DNA of 64,000 nucleotides from Desulfofundulus salinus. Lineage in GTDB: Bacteria > Bacillota > Desulfotomaculia > Desulfotomaculales > Desulfovirgulaceae. A program made the position numbers and the translations under genes. The stretch lies in NCBI RefSeq assembly GCF_003627965.1, contig NZ_RBWE01000001.1, positions 186,001 to 250,000 on the forward strand, given 5' to 3'. This document shows, piece by piece, positions 8,446 to 15,312 of this stretch; the stretch's first letter is position 1, and the number at the start of each line of letters is the position of its first letter. The notes beneath the pieces are model-generated. The model saw only the letters and a program-made list of their open reading frames with translations, was not told where the DNA came from and did not search any database.

Positions 8446-8546
8446 CCCCGCAGGTGGTACAATGGTTTTTGCGACGGGGCGTGGTATTATCTTTACCTGT
8501 TCCCCGGAGCCGCCCCGTCGGTGGGTTTGTCTGACCACCTGCGGGG
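8446..8546. repeat. 75-bp segment between 13-bp inverted repeats in the ISLre2 tail
   Basis: CCCCGCAGGTGGT (8446-8458) and ACCACCTGCGGGG (8534-8546) enclose 75 bp (8459-8533), which contains a second nested pair, GCGACGGGGCG/CGCCCCGTCG. In the right-hand ISLre2 remnant the same enclosed segment (12730-12804, also 75 bp) lies in the opposite orientation while the outer flank keeps its direction. Transcribed, either form would make a strong nested hairpin. Confidence 0.65.
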
Positions 8547-8718
8547 TGGATGTCAAGGCCGCTGCCTTGAAGCTAGTGTTTTTGAGCGGTGAGGTCTCAT
8601 AACGGTAAAATTTTTTTGTAGATACCTACCCTGAAAATAACCTAACGTAATAAAGCAATAACCACCTAAGCCAATCCGTTATGAGAATTGGCCCAGAAAA
8701 ACTCAGGAAACCAAGGAC

Positions 8719-9939
8719 TTAGGCAACATTCAGTTCCAGCGAAACCTTGTATCCCAAAGACTCAAGTTTCTTAACCGCCCGGTGGATGGTGGCCTCTTTT
8801 TTAAGCCGGTCAAAATAGTCAGCACCCAATTCGATGTACGGCCTGCGCCTTTTTAAAATGTGATAAATAATCACCAGAATAGTGTGGCCAACGGCAACGG
8901 CCGCCCGGTTAGCACCCCGGCGGGCGGCAATCCGGTGGTACTGGGAGGAAAGGTAATTGTTCTTGGTTCTGGCAGCAGCCCGGGCAACTTCGACCAGGAT
9001 ATTGCGTAAAGGATTATTTCCTTTGCGCGTCCGACCCGGCTTACGCTTTCCAGCACTCTCGTTGTTACCTGGACAAATCCCCGCCCAGGAAGCCAGGTGG
9101 GCGGCGGTAGGAAAACGCTCCATATTGGTACCGATTTCGGCCAGGATTTGTTCGGCTGCGCGCCTGCCCACACCGGGAATGGTGTCCAAAAGGACCATGG
9201 CTTCTTCAAAAGGGCGCATCCGCTCCTCGATCTCCTGGTCCAAACGAACGATTTGCTGGTCTAAAAAGTCGATATGTTCTAAGATGACGGCCAAAAGCAT
9301 CCTCTGGTGGGGGCCGATTAAACCGGTAAGAGCTTTTTCTAACTGTTCTTTTCTTACTCTTCATCCGCCCCCGGGCCAGTCCGGCGAGAAACTTGGGGTC
9401 ATCTATGCCGTGAATGATGGCTTCGATCATGGAGCGCCCAGAAACCCCCAGGACATTGCTGGCCACGGAGGAAAGCTTGATGTTGGCTCCTTCTAAAACC
9501 TTCTGCAGGCGGTTGACTTCCCGGGCGCGTTCATTGATCAGGCTTTTACGGTAGCGGACCAGTTCTCTTAACTCCCTTTGTTCCCGGTCGGGGATGTAGC
9601 TCCCCTGCAGAAGCCTGTGTCGGAGGAGATCGGCGAGCCATTCGGCGTCTTTTAAGTCGGTCTTCCGGCCGGCTACCGCCTTAAAATGCTGGGCGTTGAC
9701 CACGAGGGTAGTGATTTCCTCCATCTCCAGAGGTTGTAAATTGGTTTCCAGTACACGACGGTGCTTTCCATGGCCACGTGGGTGCACCCTTTCTCCTTGA
9801 TCCACTGGACTAAGGCCACCAGGTCATCGGTCATGGTTCCAAAGGACTTGAGTTCCTTCCCTTCGGGGGTAATGATGCAAGCCGTGATGCTCTTTTTGTG
9901 CACATCCAAACCACAGCAGCGCTGATAAATAATGTCCAT
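8719..9939 (-). pseudogene. IS110-family transposase, two frameshifts
   Basis: Three overlapping minus-strand frames join into one IS110 recombinase of about 400 aa. The first part starts MDIIYQRCCGLDVHKKSITA with the DEDD-domain Asp and a good GGAGAA ribosome site. The frame shifts near 9738, after YWKPIYN, into NAQHFKAVAGRKTDLKDAEW. It shifts again near 9355 into the transposase_20 domain (LLDTIPGVGRRAAEQILAEI, SWAGICPGNNESAGKRK), which contains the expected Ser region. With two frameshifts the protein is probably inactive and the element is fixed unless helped in trans. A sequencing error would be needed twice to explain it otherwise. Confidence 0.85.
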
Positions 9940-10191
9940 TAACGATTCTCCTTTCGCGGCGGCAGTTTTTGTTGCGGCTGGTGCAGCAGCCTCTTTAGTA
10001 TTTAATCTACCCTGCGTGCTTCCCAAAAAGGGAGCGACAATCTGTGGTGCATCAGGCCGCTGGGGTCCGTCTACTGATCGGGCTTGAAAACGCCAGGTAA
10101 CTTCGACCTCTCGCCGCCAGCCGCAAAGGCATGGTTCGACACGAACCCATTTTCATCCTCTGTTGGTGCCGCTAAAAAGCGGCATGGGGGT
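9940..10191 (-). ncRNA. Candidate bridge-RNA locus of the IS110 element
   Basis: IS110-type elements encode a guide (bridge) RNA in the noncoding end upstream of the recombinase. Here that 252-bp end contains, on the plus strand, CTACTGATC at 10071-10079, nearly the right half of the actual target (CTACTGGATC), and AGGTA at 10095-10099, the complement of the left target half (TACCT). On the minus-strand RNA this puts a left-half guide before a right-half guide, both including the CT core. The RNA ends and fold are not determined. Confidence 0.4.
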
Positions 10192-10212
10192 CTACTGGAT
10201 CTTGACACGGAC

Positions 10213-10519
10213 TGGTGTTCGACAAAAAGCCACAAAAAGTACCTGTTGCTTTTTTTTGCTATATGTTATTTTATAGGAATTGGCAGGTAGCGGAAGAAAA
10301 GAAAGGCAGGTGGTGGTGTGGGTTAAGGTGAGGGGGGGGGAAGTTAATAGTTTTGCGATAGCCTGGTTGGGTTCAGGAAAGAGGTGCGGGATAGGCAGGC
10401 AAAGGCTGCCGTGCTACGCTGTGGTAAAAGGCGGGAGCGGAAAGTTTTAAGTCAGGGGAAGTGAGGGATGATGACCTAATATCAAGAAAGATTATCCTTT
10501 TAAGGTAGAAACCTGTCTG
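10213..10519. other. Noncoding stretch inside the composite transposon
   Basis: This stretch between the ISLre2 end and the cargo genes has no convincing gene. It contains a G9 run near 10332-10340 and a short open frame (10318 to about 10450) without support. Nothing else was recognised. Confidence 0.5.
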
Positions 10520-10535
10520 ATCAACTTAAGTTGAT
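10520..10535. promoter_or_regulatory. Perfect 16-bp palindrome upstream of the cargo operon
   Basis: ATCAACTTAAGTTGAT is a perfect palindrome 80 bases before the TTG start at 10617. Its size and place suit an operator for a dimeric regulator, but no regulator is encoded next to it. Confidence 0.4.
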
Positions 10536-10616
10536 TGTCTCAGAGGTACACCCAAGATTCAATCCGTGAATGCTGTGAGTGAGTTGCTAAATCAAAATAT
10601 ACGAGGAGGGATTAAT

Positions 10617-11207
10617 TTGTCTAGTATAATTATGAAGTATAGGTATGTATTTGCGTCTATAGTTTTAGCTGTTGCGCTGTTAGCAACAGTAGCACTCATC
10701 ACTGGAGCTTCTTCAGATTCAGACCCTGCCGTAATATACGAATCAGCGCTTCGGAAAGAGGAATTACCCAAGATGAACGAATTCAACGGTAAAGCTTTTA
10801 TTCAAAACGAGATGGGAGCTCAGTTTGATTTGTCAGACTTACGGCTTAGAGCACAACTGCCGGTTAATCTTGACAGCAGCAATTTTTGGCAGGATATAAA
10901 ATTTCAACTCAAAACACCTAAGAAATCAGTGCCTGTTACAATCATTCCGGAAGAATCCAACATGCAAAGCGGAACCCTTTCGAACGGCGATATTATAAGA
11001 TGGGGTGCTATTACCGGTAACATCTCTATTGCGGCAGGTAAACCGCAAACAGTGGTAATTGGGGTTTTTGAAATACCGTCACAGCAAAAGGCTAGTTTTA
11101 CGTTTGCATTGCACGCCGGTAATGGAAATCCACCAGTTGCGTTAAGCTTCGGGAATCTAACTCCGAACGAAGAAATACTGCAGATAATAAAGGGTGGAAA
11201 GGAGTAA
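10617..11207 (+). CDS. Membrane-anchored exported protein, unknown function (cargo gene 1)
   Basis: The product (196 aa from TTG 10617) has one N-terminal helix (YVFASIVLAVALLATVALIT) and an extracytoplasmic domain rich in beta-type sequence, including QFDLSDLRLRAQLPVNLDSS and ISIAAGKPQTVVIGVFEIPS. That looks like an immunoglobulin-like or adhesin fold but is not a family I recognise. TTG 10617 is preferred because GAGGAGGG lies seven bases upstream; the longer frame from ATG 10566 has no ribosome site. It is first of three genes in one direction (13 bp to the next), all AT-richer than the conjugation genes. All three appear exported, so they probably act together at the cell surface. Confidence 0.7.
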   Translation: MSSIIMKYRYVFASIVLAVALLATVALITGASSDSDPAVIYESALRKEELPKMNEFNGKAFIQNEMGAQFDLSDLRLRAQLPVNLDSSNFWQDIKFQLKTPKKSVPVTIIPEESNMQSGTLSNGDIIRWGAITGNISIAAGKPQTVVIGVFEIPSQQKASFTFALHAGNGNPPVALSFGNLTPNEEILQIIKGGKE

Positions 11208-11220
11208 GGAGGGCTAACTC

Positions 11221-11970
11221 ATGTTGAAAGTTAAATTAATTACTCTGCTTATGATATCACTGATAGGGATCTTGCCAGCTACTGCTTCGGCTGACCAGCT
11301 TTGGGACAAAGGCCGCTCATACGGGACCTTTTTAGCTGGGACAAATACAGGTAAAGAAATGAATGTTGTAAGTGCCTCTGCAAACAAATCATTCTCTTCA
11401 ACCGGCTGGCTCTTAGGTGTAGAACGTGTCAGGGCGTGGGCGCGTCTACAAAATGTAGAAGCTATCTATCCAGCATCGTTGGGTTATTTGTGCTGGATAA
11501 ACGGTGCTCAAGTTAGATTGTACAGCGATGATCCACGCAGGAACTATATGTTTATCACTGGTATGAATCCACCCGACTATTCCTCCTCAACGTTAATTCC
11601 CCTTGTTATTTGGGATATTTTAGGTTACTTAGGCATTCCAAATAATACCATTCAGGCATACGCTAATAACTTTTCAGCAAAAATCTCATCGGCAGGTCTC
11701 GGCAGCTATGATGCATATAAAATTTTTACCGCCACAAGTACTAAAATAAACTTGCCGAGTACGTACACCTATAGTAATGCAGATGCTTATACTAACAGCA
11801 ACACCGGTTCCAGTGCAGAAGTATGGTTCGGTTACGATGTCAGAACCACCGATAATACCGCTTTCGCGCTTTGGCCACAATCAAAGATACAGTATGCCAT
11901 ACAATACCAGGGGTCCCTGCCCTGGTACTGGTGGACGAATTATGCCGGGGTAAGACATACCGTTAATTAA
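11221..11970 (+). CDS. Secreted protein, unknown function (cargo gene 2)
   Basis: This 249-residue protein begins with a clear signal peptide (MLKVKLITLLMISLIGIL, cleavage after ATASA). The mature part has many Tyr, Ser, Asn and Trp residues and few charges, as in secreted beta-rich proteins (WFGYDVRTTDNTAFALWPQS, ending PWYWWTNYAGVRHTVN). Only one Cys is visible in the mature chain. I do not recognise a family or catalytic motif. ATG 11221 follows AAGGAGG. It sits between two membrane-anchored proteins in the cargo operon of the composite transposon; a surface or extracellular role is the most that can be inferred. Confidence 0.72.
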   Translation: MLKVKLITLLMISLIGILPATASADQLWDKGRSYGTFLAGTNTGKEMNVVSASANKSFSSTGWLLGVERVRAWARLQNVEAIYPASLGYLCWINGAQVRLYSDDPRRNYMFITGMNPPDYSSSTLIPLVIWDILGYLGIPNNTIQAYANNFSAKISSAGLGSYDAYKIFTATSTKINLPSTYTYSNADAYTNSNTGSSAEVWFGYDVRTTDNTAFALWPQSKIQYAIQYQGSLPWYWWTNYAGVRHTVN

Positions 11971-11994
11971 GATTTGTAAAGGTGTAGATATTCA

Positions 11995-12534
11995 ATGAGA
12001 GAGAAGGATCACAGACCAATTTCACGGCTATCGGCGTTTACTGTTGTTCTGTTAATTATCTCCCTCATTGCAAATATTCACTTATGGGTTTCCCGCCCGA
12101 AAGCCTCAGCTCATGCCGACCTGTTGGCCGAAGGGTATGCGAAAATATTATCGGGCTATATGAACGGGTTAAAAGAACAACTCGACTCGGCTAAAGGGAA
12201 TGATTGGGCTGACGCCAACCAGTTATGGTCTATCTCTTCGGTTATCCAAGTCACAGAAGTCAGAGCATTATCTATCTTAGACCTGAATCCATTGTTAGAC
12301 CGAAAGATCGGGAATGAAATTAGCAAGTCGCGCCTGCCGGATCTATGGCCGGATTTGCGTCAGACTTCCTTAGACTTTAATAACGCTGCGGCCAACCGGG
12401 TTAAGGGTTTACCTGTGGATACCCGGAAATTAGAGAATTTCAGAGTGAAGGTTAAACGGGCCAAATTTCCGAATCAAGACACGTTTACCTGGCAAGAGTT
12501 CCGTCTGGCCATCGACCGTTACTTTGGAGAATAA
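11995..12534 (+). CDS. Membrane-anchored protein, unknown function (cargo gene 3)
   Basis: The 179-residue product has an N-terminal helix (LSAFTVVLLIISLIANIHLW) and a mostly helical outer part with acidic and aromatic residues (LLAEGYAKILSGYMNGLKEQ, SISSVIQVTEVRALSILDL). It could be an inverted-topology anchor with a four-helix domain. It resembles nothing I can name. It starts 24 bp after cargo gene 2. The product of gene 2 would be released while those of genes 1 and 3 stay in the membrane, which suggests a three-part surface complex. A possible 37-residue membrane peptide follows at 12548. Confidence 0.68.
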   Translation: MREKDHRPISRLSAFTVVLLIISLIANIHLWVSRPKASAHADLLAEGYAKILSGYMNGLKEQLDSAKGNDWADANQLWSISSVIQVTEVRALSILDLNPLLDRKIGNEISKSRLPDLWPDLRQTSLDFNNAAANRVKGLPVDTRKLENFRVKVKRAKFPNQDTFTWQEFRLAIDRYFGE

Positions 12535-12547
12535 CATATGCTGGATA

Positions 12548-12661
12548 ATGATTGCCATAGGCCTTCCTTTCTTCCTTGGAGCACCACTTTACTGGTTTTA
12601 TAGATCTAAAAAGCGCGGATCGTGCGAAAAGCGGGCTGATCCCCTAAGATTGGACAATTAG
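12548..12661 (+). CDS. Possible 37-residue membrane microprotein
   Basis: A short frame MIAIGLPFFLGAPLYWFYRS followed by a basic tail encodes one membrane helix with positive charges after it. It starts 13 bases after the stop of cargo gene 3, and TTTGGAGAA is 15 bases upstream, longer than ideal. A competing ATG at 12538 gives only 21 residues. The helix and charge pattern look natural, but the weak start and small size make this tentative. Confidence 0.35.
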   Translation: MIAIGLPFFLGAPLYWFYRSKKRGSCEKRADPLRLDN

Positions 12662-12698
12662 ACTTTCGATCTCACGATATCAAAGAAATTCATTCCGG

Positions 12699-12918
12699 AG
12701 GCGGCCCTGACTGCCACCCCGCACGTGGTCCGTTGAAACCACCGACGGGGCGGCTCCGGGGATCAAGTAAAGATAATACCAGCGCCCCGTCGCAAAACCA
12801 TTGTACCACCTGCGGGGTGGATGTCAAGGCCGCTACCTTGAAGCTGATGTTTTTGAGCGGTGAGGTCTCATAACGGGAAAAGTTGTTGTGGAGATACCTA
12901 CTGGATCTTGACACGGAC
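12699..12918 (+). mobile_element. Right-end remnant of a second ISLre2 copy
   Basis: Sequence from about 12805 to 12898 matches the ISLre2 tail at 8534-8628 closely (GGATGTCAAGGCCGCT, TTTTTGAGCGGTGAGGTCTC). It ends in an intact terminal repeat (12897-12918) followed by the 9-bp target duplication. The 75-bp segment at 12730-12804 is inverted relative to the first copy. The transposase gene and left end are missing. Confidence 0.72.
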
Positions 12919-12927
12919 AATTTCTTA
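12919..12927. repeat. Right 9-bp target-site duplication (AATTTCTTA)
   Basis: Exact copy of 6837-6845, directly after the right ISLre2 terminal repeat. Confidence 0.75.
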
Positions 12928-12934
12928 GGAATTA

Positions 12935-12964
12935 TTGACAAGATGTACTTTTGATGAATAAGAT
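12935..12964 (+). promoter_or_regulatory. Probable sigma-A promoter of the toxin-antitoxin operon
   Basis: TTGACA (12935-12940) and TAAGAT (12959-12964) are 18 bp apart, 67 bp before the antitoxin ATG. The site lies just outside the transposon, so it belongs to the original locus. Confidence 0.5.
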
Positions 12965-13030
12965 GGTTTCAGAGAGTGCATCCGGTATCATTCATTTGTC
13001 CAGTGGCAATTTATAGAAGGAGTGGGAGTC

Positions 13031-13663
13031 ATGAATAAGAAGCTAAGAGATTTATTAGCTTTTTTTATTCATAGGTTCCCACGTATGCTTAGTAGAACAG
13101 AAATAGTAAAGCTGGTTTATTTATTTGAGTATTATTATTTTCGTTTATATGGGCAATCATACTGTCAAATACAATTTACACGGGATTATTATGGACCGAA
13201 TTGTTCTGTAATCGTTCAGGAATTATGTTCCATGGACAAAGATGGTATTATTTTAATAAGGGAAATGCCTAATTACGCAGGTAATTCATTTTATACGCAT
13301 TATTGGCGAGGTAATATACCGCCGGAACTTGAGCCAGAAGTCGAAAGAATAGCCCTGATTATTATAAATATGGCGGGAGATAAGAGCTTAGGTGACATCA
13401 AGAAGGTGGCATATTCAACACCTCCCATGCGTAAGATTGTCGAACAGGAAAATGTGTTAGGGTACAAGCTCTACGGGGAGGTAATCGATATGACAATTAA
13501 AGAAGATAGTGTAAAGAAAATACCTATCTCTCGCCTCAAAGTTGCTTTTAAGACAATTAACCGGGAATCTAGAGGGACAAACGAAGAATACAACGCAACT
13601 ATCTTTAAGGAAAAGGAAGGCTTAAAGGTTTATCGGGAGAGAGCTGAAAGGTGTATAATTTGA
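13031..13663 (+). CDS. Panacea/SocA-type antitoxin
   Basis: This 210-residue protein has the Panacea (SocA-like, DUF4065) fold pattern: MLSRTEIVKLVYLFEYYYFR near the start, then FTRDYYGPNCSVIVQELCSM, and a second half with the conserved YSTPPMRKIV. In this domain family one scaffold neutralises many unrelated toxins. It overlaps the next gene by 13 bases, which fits an antitoxin-toxin pair. ATG 13031 is preferred, with AGGAGTGGGAG just upstream; GTG 13022 would add three residues. The gene is clearly AT-richer than the nearby conjugation genes, suggesting separate acquisition. It would act in the cytoplasm by binding the toxin. Confidence 0.72.
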   Translation: MNKKLRDLLAFFIHRFPRMLSRTEIVKLVYLFEYYYFRLYGQSYCQIQFTRDYYGPNCSVIVQELCSMDKDGIILIREMPNYAGNSFYTHYWRGNIPPELEPEVERIALIIINMAGDKSLGDIKKVAYSTPPMRKIVEQENVLGYKLYGEVIDMTIKEDSVKKIPISRLKVAFKTINRESRGTNEEYNATIFKEKEGLKVYRERAERCII

Positions 13664-14091
13664 GGGCAGCCTTAAAAAAAGCAGGCATTGACAACAGAAG
13701 ATTTGAGCAAGGCGAGATTTATCTGGTAGGAGATGAAGAAGTAAAAATACCAGATGATAAAATAACAAACAGAACCTTTCATAATACAAGGCCAGTGGTT
13801 ATTGTTTATAACCATCCAACTAACTGGGATCCGCTGTATCCTATTATAGTGGCAGCACCTTTATCTCATGAAATAACAAGGAAACGAGAGACAGATTTAG
13901 AAGTATTTGCTAGTGAAGACGGGGTAGAATGCGATTGTTTATTAAGATTAGGGCTTATACAACCTTTTTTAAAATGCGATTTACATGGTCCAAAAGGTAA
14001 GCTATCTGAACGTAGAATTGAACAAATGTTGGCTTTGTTATTACATTTGCTTGGCGTAGATATGGACGATGCAGATACTGCAGTAATATGA
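13651..14091 (+). CDS. MazF/PemK-like toxin
   Basis: This 146-residue protein looks like a MazF/PemK-fold endoribonuclease. It has EQGEIYLVGDEEVKIPDD followed by TRPVVIVYNHPTNWDPLYP and VAAPLSHEITRKRETDLEVF, the beta-strand order of PemK toxins, and ends with a helix (RRIEQMLALLLHLLGV). The classical MazF RGDI motif is not kept, so activity is inferred from fold and position. GTG 13651 overlaps the antitoxin end and gives translational coupling; its ribosome site is weak. A pair of Panacea antitoxin and PemK-like toxin would stabilise the island. A Fic, HipA or other toxin type is unlikely given the absence of those motifs. Confidence 0.62.
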   Translation: MYNLRAALKKAGIDNRRFEQGEIYLVGDEEVKIPDDKITNRTFHNTRPVVIVYNHPTNWDPLYPIIVAAPLSHEITRKRETDLEVFASEDGVECDCLLRLGLIQPFLKCDLHGPKGKLSERRIEQMLALLLHLLGVDMDDADTAVI

Positions 14092-14099
14092 GTAAGCTG

Positions 14100-14126
14100 G
14101 GGGCATAATGCGCAGGCCCCTTTTTT
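14100..14126 (+). terminator. Intrinsic terminator after the toxin gene
   Basis: GGGGC (14100-14104) pairs with GCCCC (14116-14120), followed by TTTTTT. Confidence 0.65.
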
Positions 14127-14147
14127 ATGTCTGGAAGCCGCTGCTTT

Positions 14148-14188
14148 CGGGAGGGGCGGCGGTGGCGGGTGTACCTCCCGGTTTTTTT
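14148..14188 (+). terminator. Second terminator-like hairpin
   Basis: CGGGAGG (14148-14154) pairs with CCTCCCG (14174-14180), followed by GTTTTTTT. Confidence 0.6.
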
Positions 14189-14191
14189 GCG

Positions 14192-14214
14192 GCCCGCGGG
14201 AACGTGGGCTTTTT
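14192..14214 (+). terminator. Third terminator-like hairpin
   Basis: GCCCGC (14192-14197) pairs with GTGGGC (14204-14209) allowing one wobble, followed by TTTTT. Confidence 0.45.
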
Positions 14215-14222
14215 GTTTAGAA

Positions 14223-14358
14223 TCCCGGCCCGCCCGGGGAGAGTGACACGGCTGGCGGGCGGTGTCCGGCCGGGATAAAAATGTCGCCCCTGCGGTCGTA
14301 TGGTTCTACCGCAGGAAGTATATCACCCGGGCCGGGTTTTCCCGGCCCGCTGTTTTTT
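14223..14358 (+). promoter_or_regulatory. Structured leader ending in a terminator before the AGGAGG of 14375
   Basis: Three stems follow one another: TCCCGGCC/GGCCGGGA (14223-14275, with inner CGCCCG/CGGGCG), CCTGCGGT/ACCGCAGG (14289-14315), and GGGCCGGG/CCCGGCCC (14329-14348) followed by GCTGTTTTTT. AGGAGG begins two bases later. This looks like an attenuator or riboswitch-type leader for the genes from 14375 on; no known riboswitch class was recognised. Confidence 0.5.
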
Positions 14359-14374
14359 CAGGAGGTGATTTTTG

Positions 14375-14497
14375 GTGCGATGTCTTATCGTGGAACTGAT
14401 CGCCTGGGTGCTGCCCCGGCGGAAGAGTATTCACGATTCGCTTGCCGGATACATAGGGGTATCCAGCGACCGGTTTCAGCAGCTGCTGGACGGGTAG
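14375..14497 (+). CDS. Small protein, unknown function
   Basis: A 40-residue frame (VRCLIVELIAWVLPRRKS, then IHDSLAGYIGVSSDRFQQLL) lies directly after the structured leader. AGGAGG is nine bases before GTG 14375; TTG 14372 is an alternative. The sequence is amphipathic and basic in the middle, with a Leu/Ile-rich start, and could be a short DNA-binding or membrane-associated peptide. No family is recognised. The excellent ribosome site and the position directly after an apparent attenuator support a real gene, perhaps a leader peptide or first gene of the conjugation region. Confidence 0.5.
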   Translation: MRCLIVELIAWVLPRRKSIHDSLAGYIGVSSDRFQQLLDG

Positions 14498-14604
14498 GTT
14501 TCTTTTGTGGAGAAGGTCAGAACTGAACGGTCCGGGTGTTGCATTCTGCCGGTAACATATCCGGGTGATGGTGGGGAATATGACGGCGAGAAGGGGGAAT
14601 ACCT

Positions 14605-15090
14605 GTGCTCTGGCGCACGCACTTTCTGGCAGGGGCTGCCGCCGGGCTGCTCTTAACCGGTCACGCGGACCCGAAGACAATGGCGGTGTCGGCGGGGGTA
14701 GCCGGGATTGCGGCCCTTCTCCCCGACCTGGACGACCCGCGCTCGAAGTTAGGCCGGCTGGTGGCTCCGGCTTCGTGGGTAATGAAGGTGACCGTGGGCC
14801 ACCGGGGACCGCTGCACTCGTTTTTAGGGGCGGGGGTAATGACCCTGCTGGCGGCTTTTGTGTTGCGGTTCTGGCATGAATATACGTATGTGTACGGCCA
14901 CTTGGTGCCGCTGGTACTGGCTGGCTACCTGTCTCACCTGATCATGGACAGCCTGAACCCCCAGGGTGTACCATGGTTATGGCCGGTAAAAACGCACCTC
15001 CGCGTGCCGCTGGTTCAGACCGGAGGCATTCTGGAGCGGGTGGTTGTAATGCCGATCATGCTGGTTTTGTGCGGTTTGCTGTTCTGGTAG
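14605..15090 (+). CDS. YdjM/DUF457-type membrane-bound metal-dependent hydrolase
   Basis: The 161-residue protein belongs to the LexA-binding, inner-membrane-bound hydrolase (YdjM, DUF457) family. It shows the His/Asp signature THFLAGAAAGLLL, ALLPDLDDPRSKLGRL, VGHRGPLHSFLG and SHLIMDSLNPQGV, giving the likely metal ligands, and about four membrane helices. GTG 14605 follows AAGGGGGAA. Members are common on mobile elements and phages; the substrate is unknown, with phospholipid suggested by analogy to phospholipase C-like folds. The stop is followed by an inverted repeat (15107-15156) and a strong terminator. Confidence 0.8.
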   Translation: MLWRTHFLAGAAAGLLLTGHADPKTMAVSAGVAGIAALLPDLDDPRSKLGRLVAPASWVMKVTVGHRGPLHSFLGAGVMTLLAAFVLRFWHEYTYVYGHLVPLVLAGYLSHLIMDSLNPQGVPWLWPVKTHLRVPLVQTGGILERVVVMPIMLVLCGLLFW

Positions 15091-15186
15091 GCCGGATAGG
15101 AATTCTGCTGGCCCGTCCGGGATTTTCCCCACCCACCTGATGAACGGCGGGCCAGCTTCCCCCAAAAATTCTTCCCCTTTTCTTTT

Positions 15187-15210
15187 GCCCGGTTTCGACC
15201 GGGCTTTTTT
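15187..15210 (+). terminator. Intrinsic terminator before the conjugation operon
   Basis: GCCCGGT pairs with ACCGGGC around TTCG, followed by TTTTTT. A longer stem without a T-run (GCTGGCCCG/CGGGCCAGC, 15107-15156) precedes it. Confidence 0.8.
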
Positions 15211-15312
15211 ATATAACCCGGGCGCGGCCGGAAAATCTTCCGGGGAAGAAGGAGGGGACGTTTTCTGTACCCCGTGTCCGGTTGCTCTACAAACGGAAAG
15301 GAGCTGTTTTCT

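Larger units (their letters stand above)
8628..10191 (-). mobile_element. IS110-family element inserted in the ISLre2 right end
   Basis: Joining the sequence left of about 8628 to that right of 10191 restores the ISLre2 terminus as seen intact at 12891-12918, so these points bound the insertion. A CT dinucleotide at both junctions (8626-8627 and 10192-10193) fits the short core used by IS110 elements. The 1.56-kb element has a short end (8628-8718), a broken transposase gene and a 252-bp noncoding end before it (9940-10191). Confidence 0.65.
6846..10212 (+). mobile_element. ISLre2-family insertion sequence, interrupted by IS110
   Basis: The element starts with the terminal repeat at 6846, carries an intact transposase gene, a structured noncoding tail (8378-8600) and subterminal repeats ATGAGACCTC (6899-6908) and GAGGTCTCAT (8591-8600). 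Its last bases are split: the left part ends at the CCTAC near 8625-8629 and the outer part continues at 10192-10212, a 21-base stretch identical to the terminus of the second copy (12898-12918). The IS110 lies between. Confidence 0.7.
6846..12918. mobile_element. Composite transposon bounded by ISLre2 ends
   Basis: The left end 6846-6867 and the right end 12897-12918 are inverted copies matching at 17 of 22 positions (shared cores CCGTGT and CAGTAGG). Identical 9-bp repeats flank them. Inside lie, in order, a nearly complete ISLre2 whose right end is split by an IS110 element, a noncoding stretch, three exported-protein genes plus a possible microprotein, and an ISLre2 right-end remnant. The whole 6.07-kb unit therefore appears to have moved once as a block into a site between the recombinase and the toxin-antitoxin operon. 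The cargo is more AT-rich than its surroundings. Confidence 0.72.

Noticed and set aside
8957-9496. 179-residue plus-strand frame
   Set aside because: It is antisense to the IS110 transposase and has no support.
10084-10290. 68-residue plus-strand frame
   Set aside because: It crosses the IS110 end into ISLre2 sequence and so is not a gene.
10318-10450. 44-codon frame starting GTGTGG
   Set aside because: Runs through a G9 tract and has no family or clear start.
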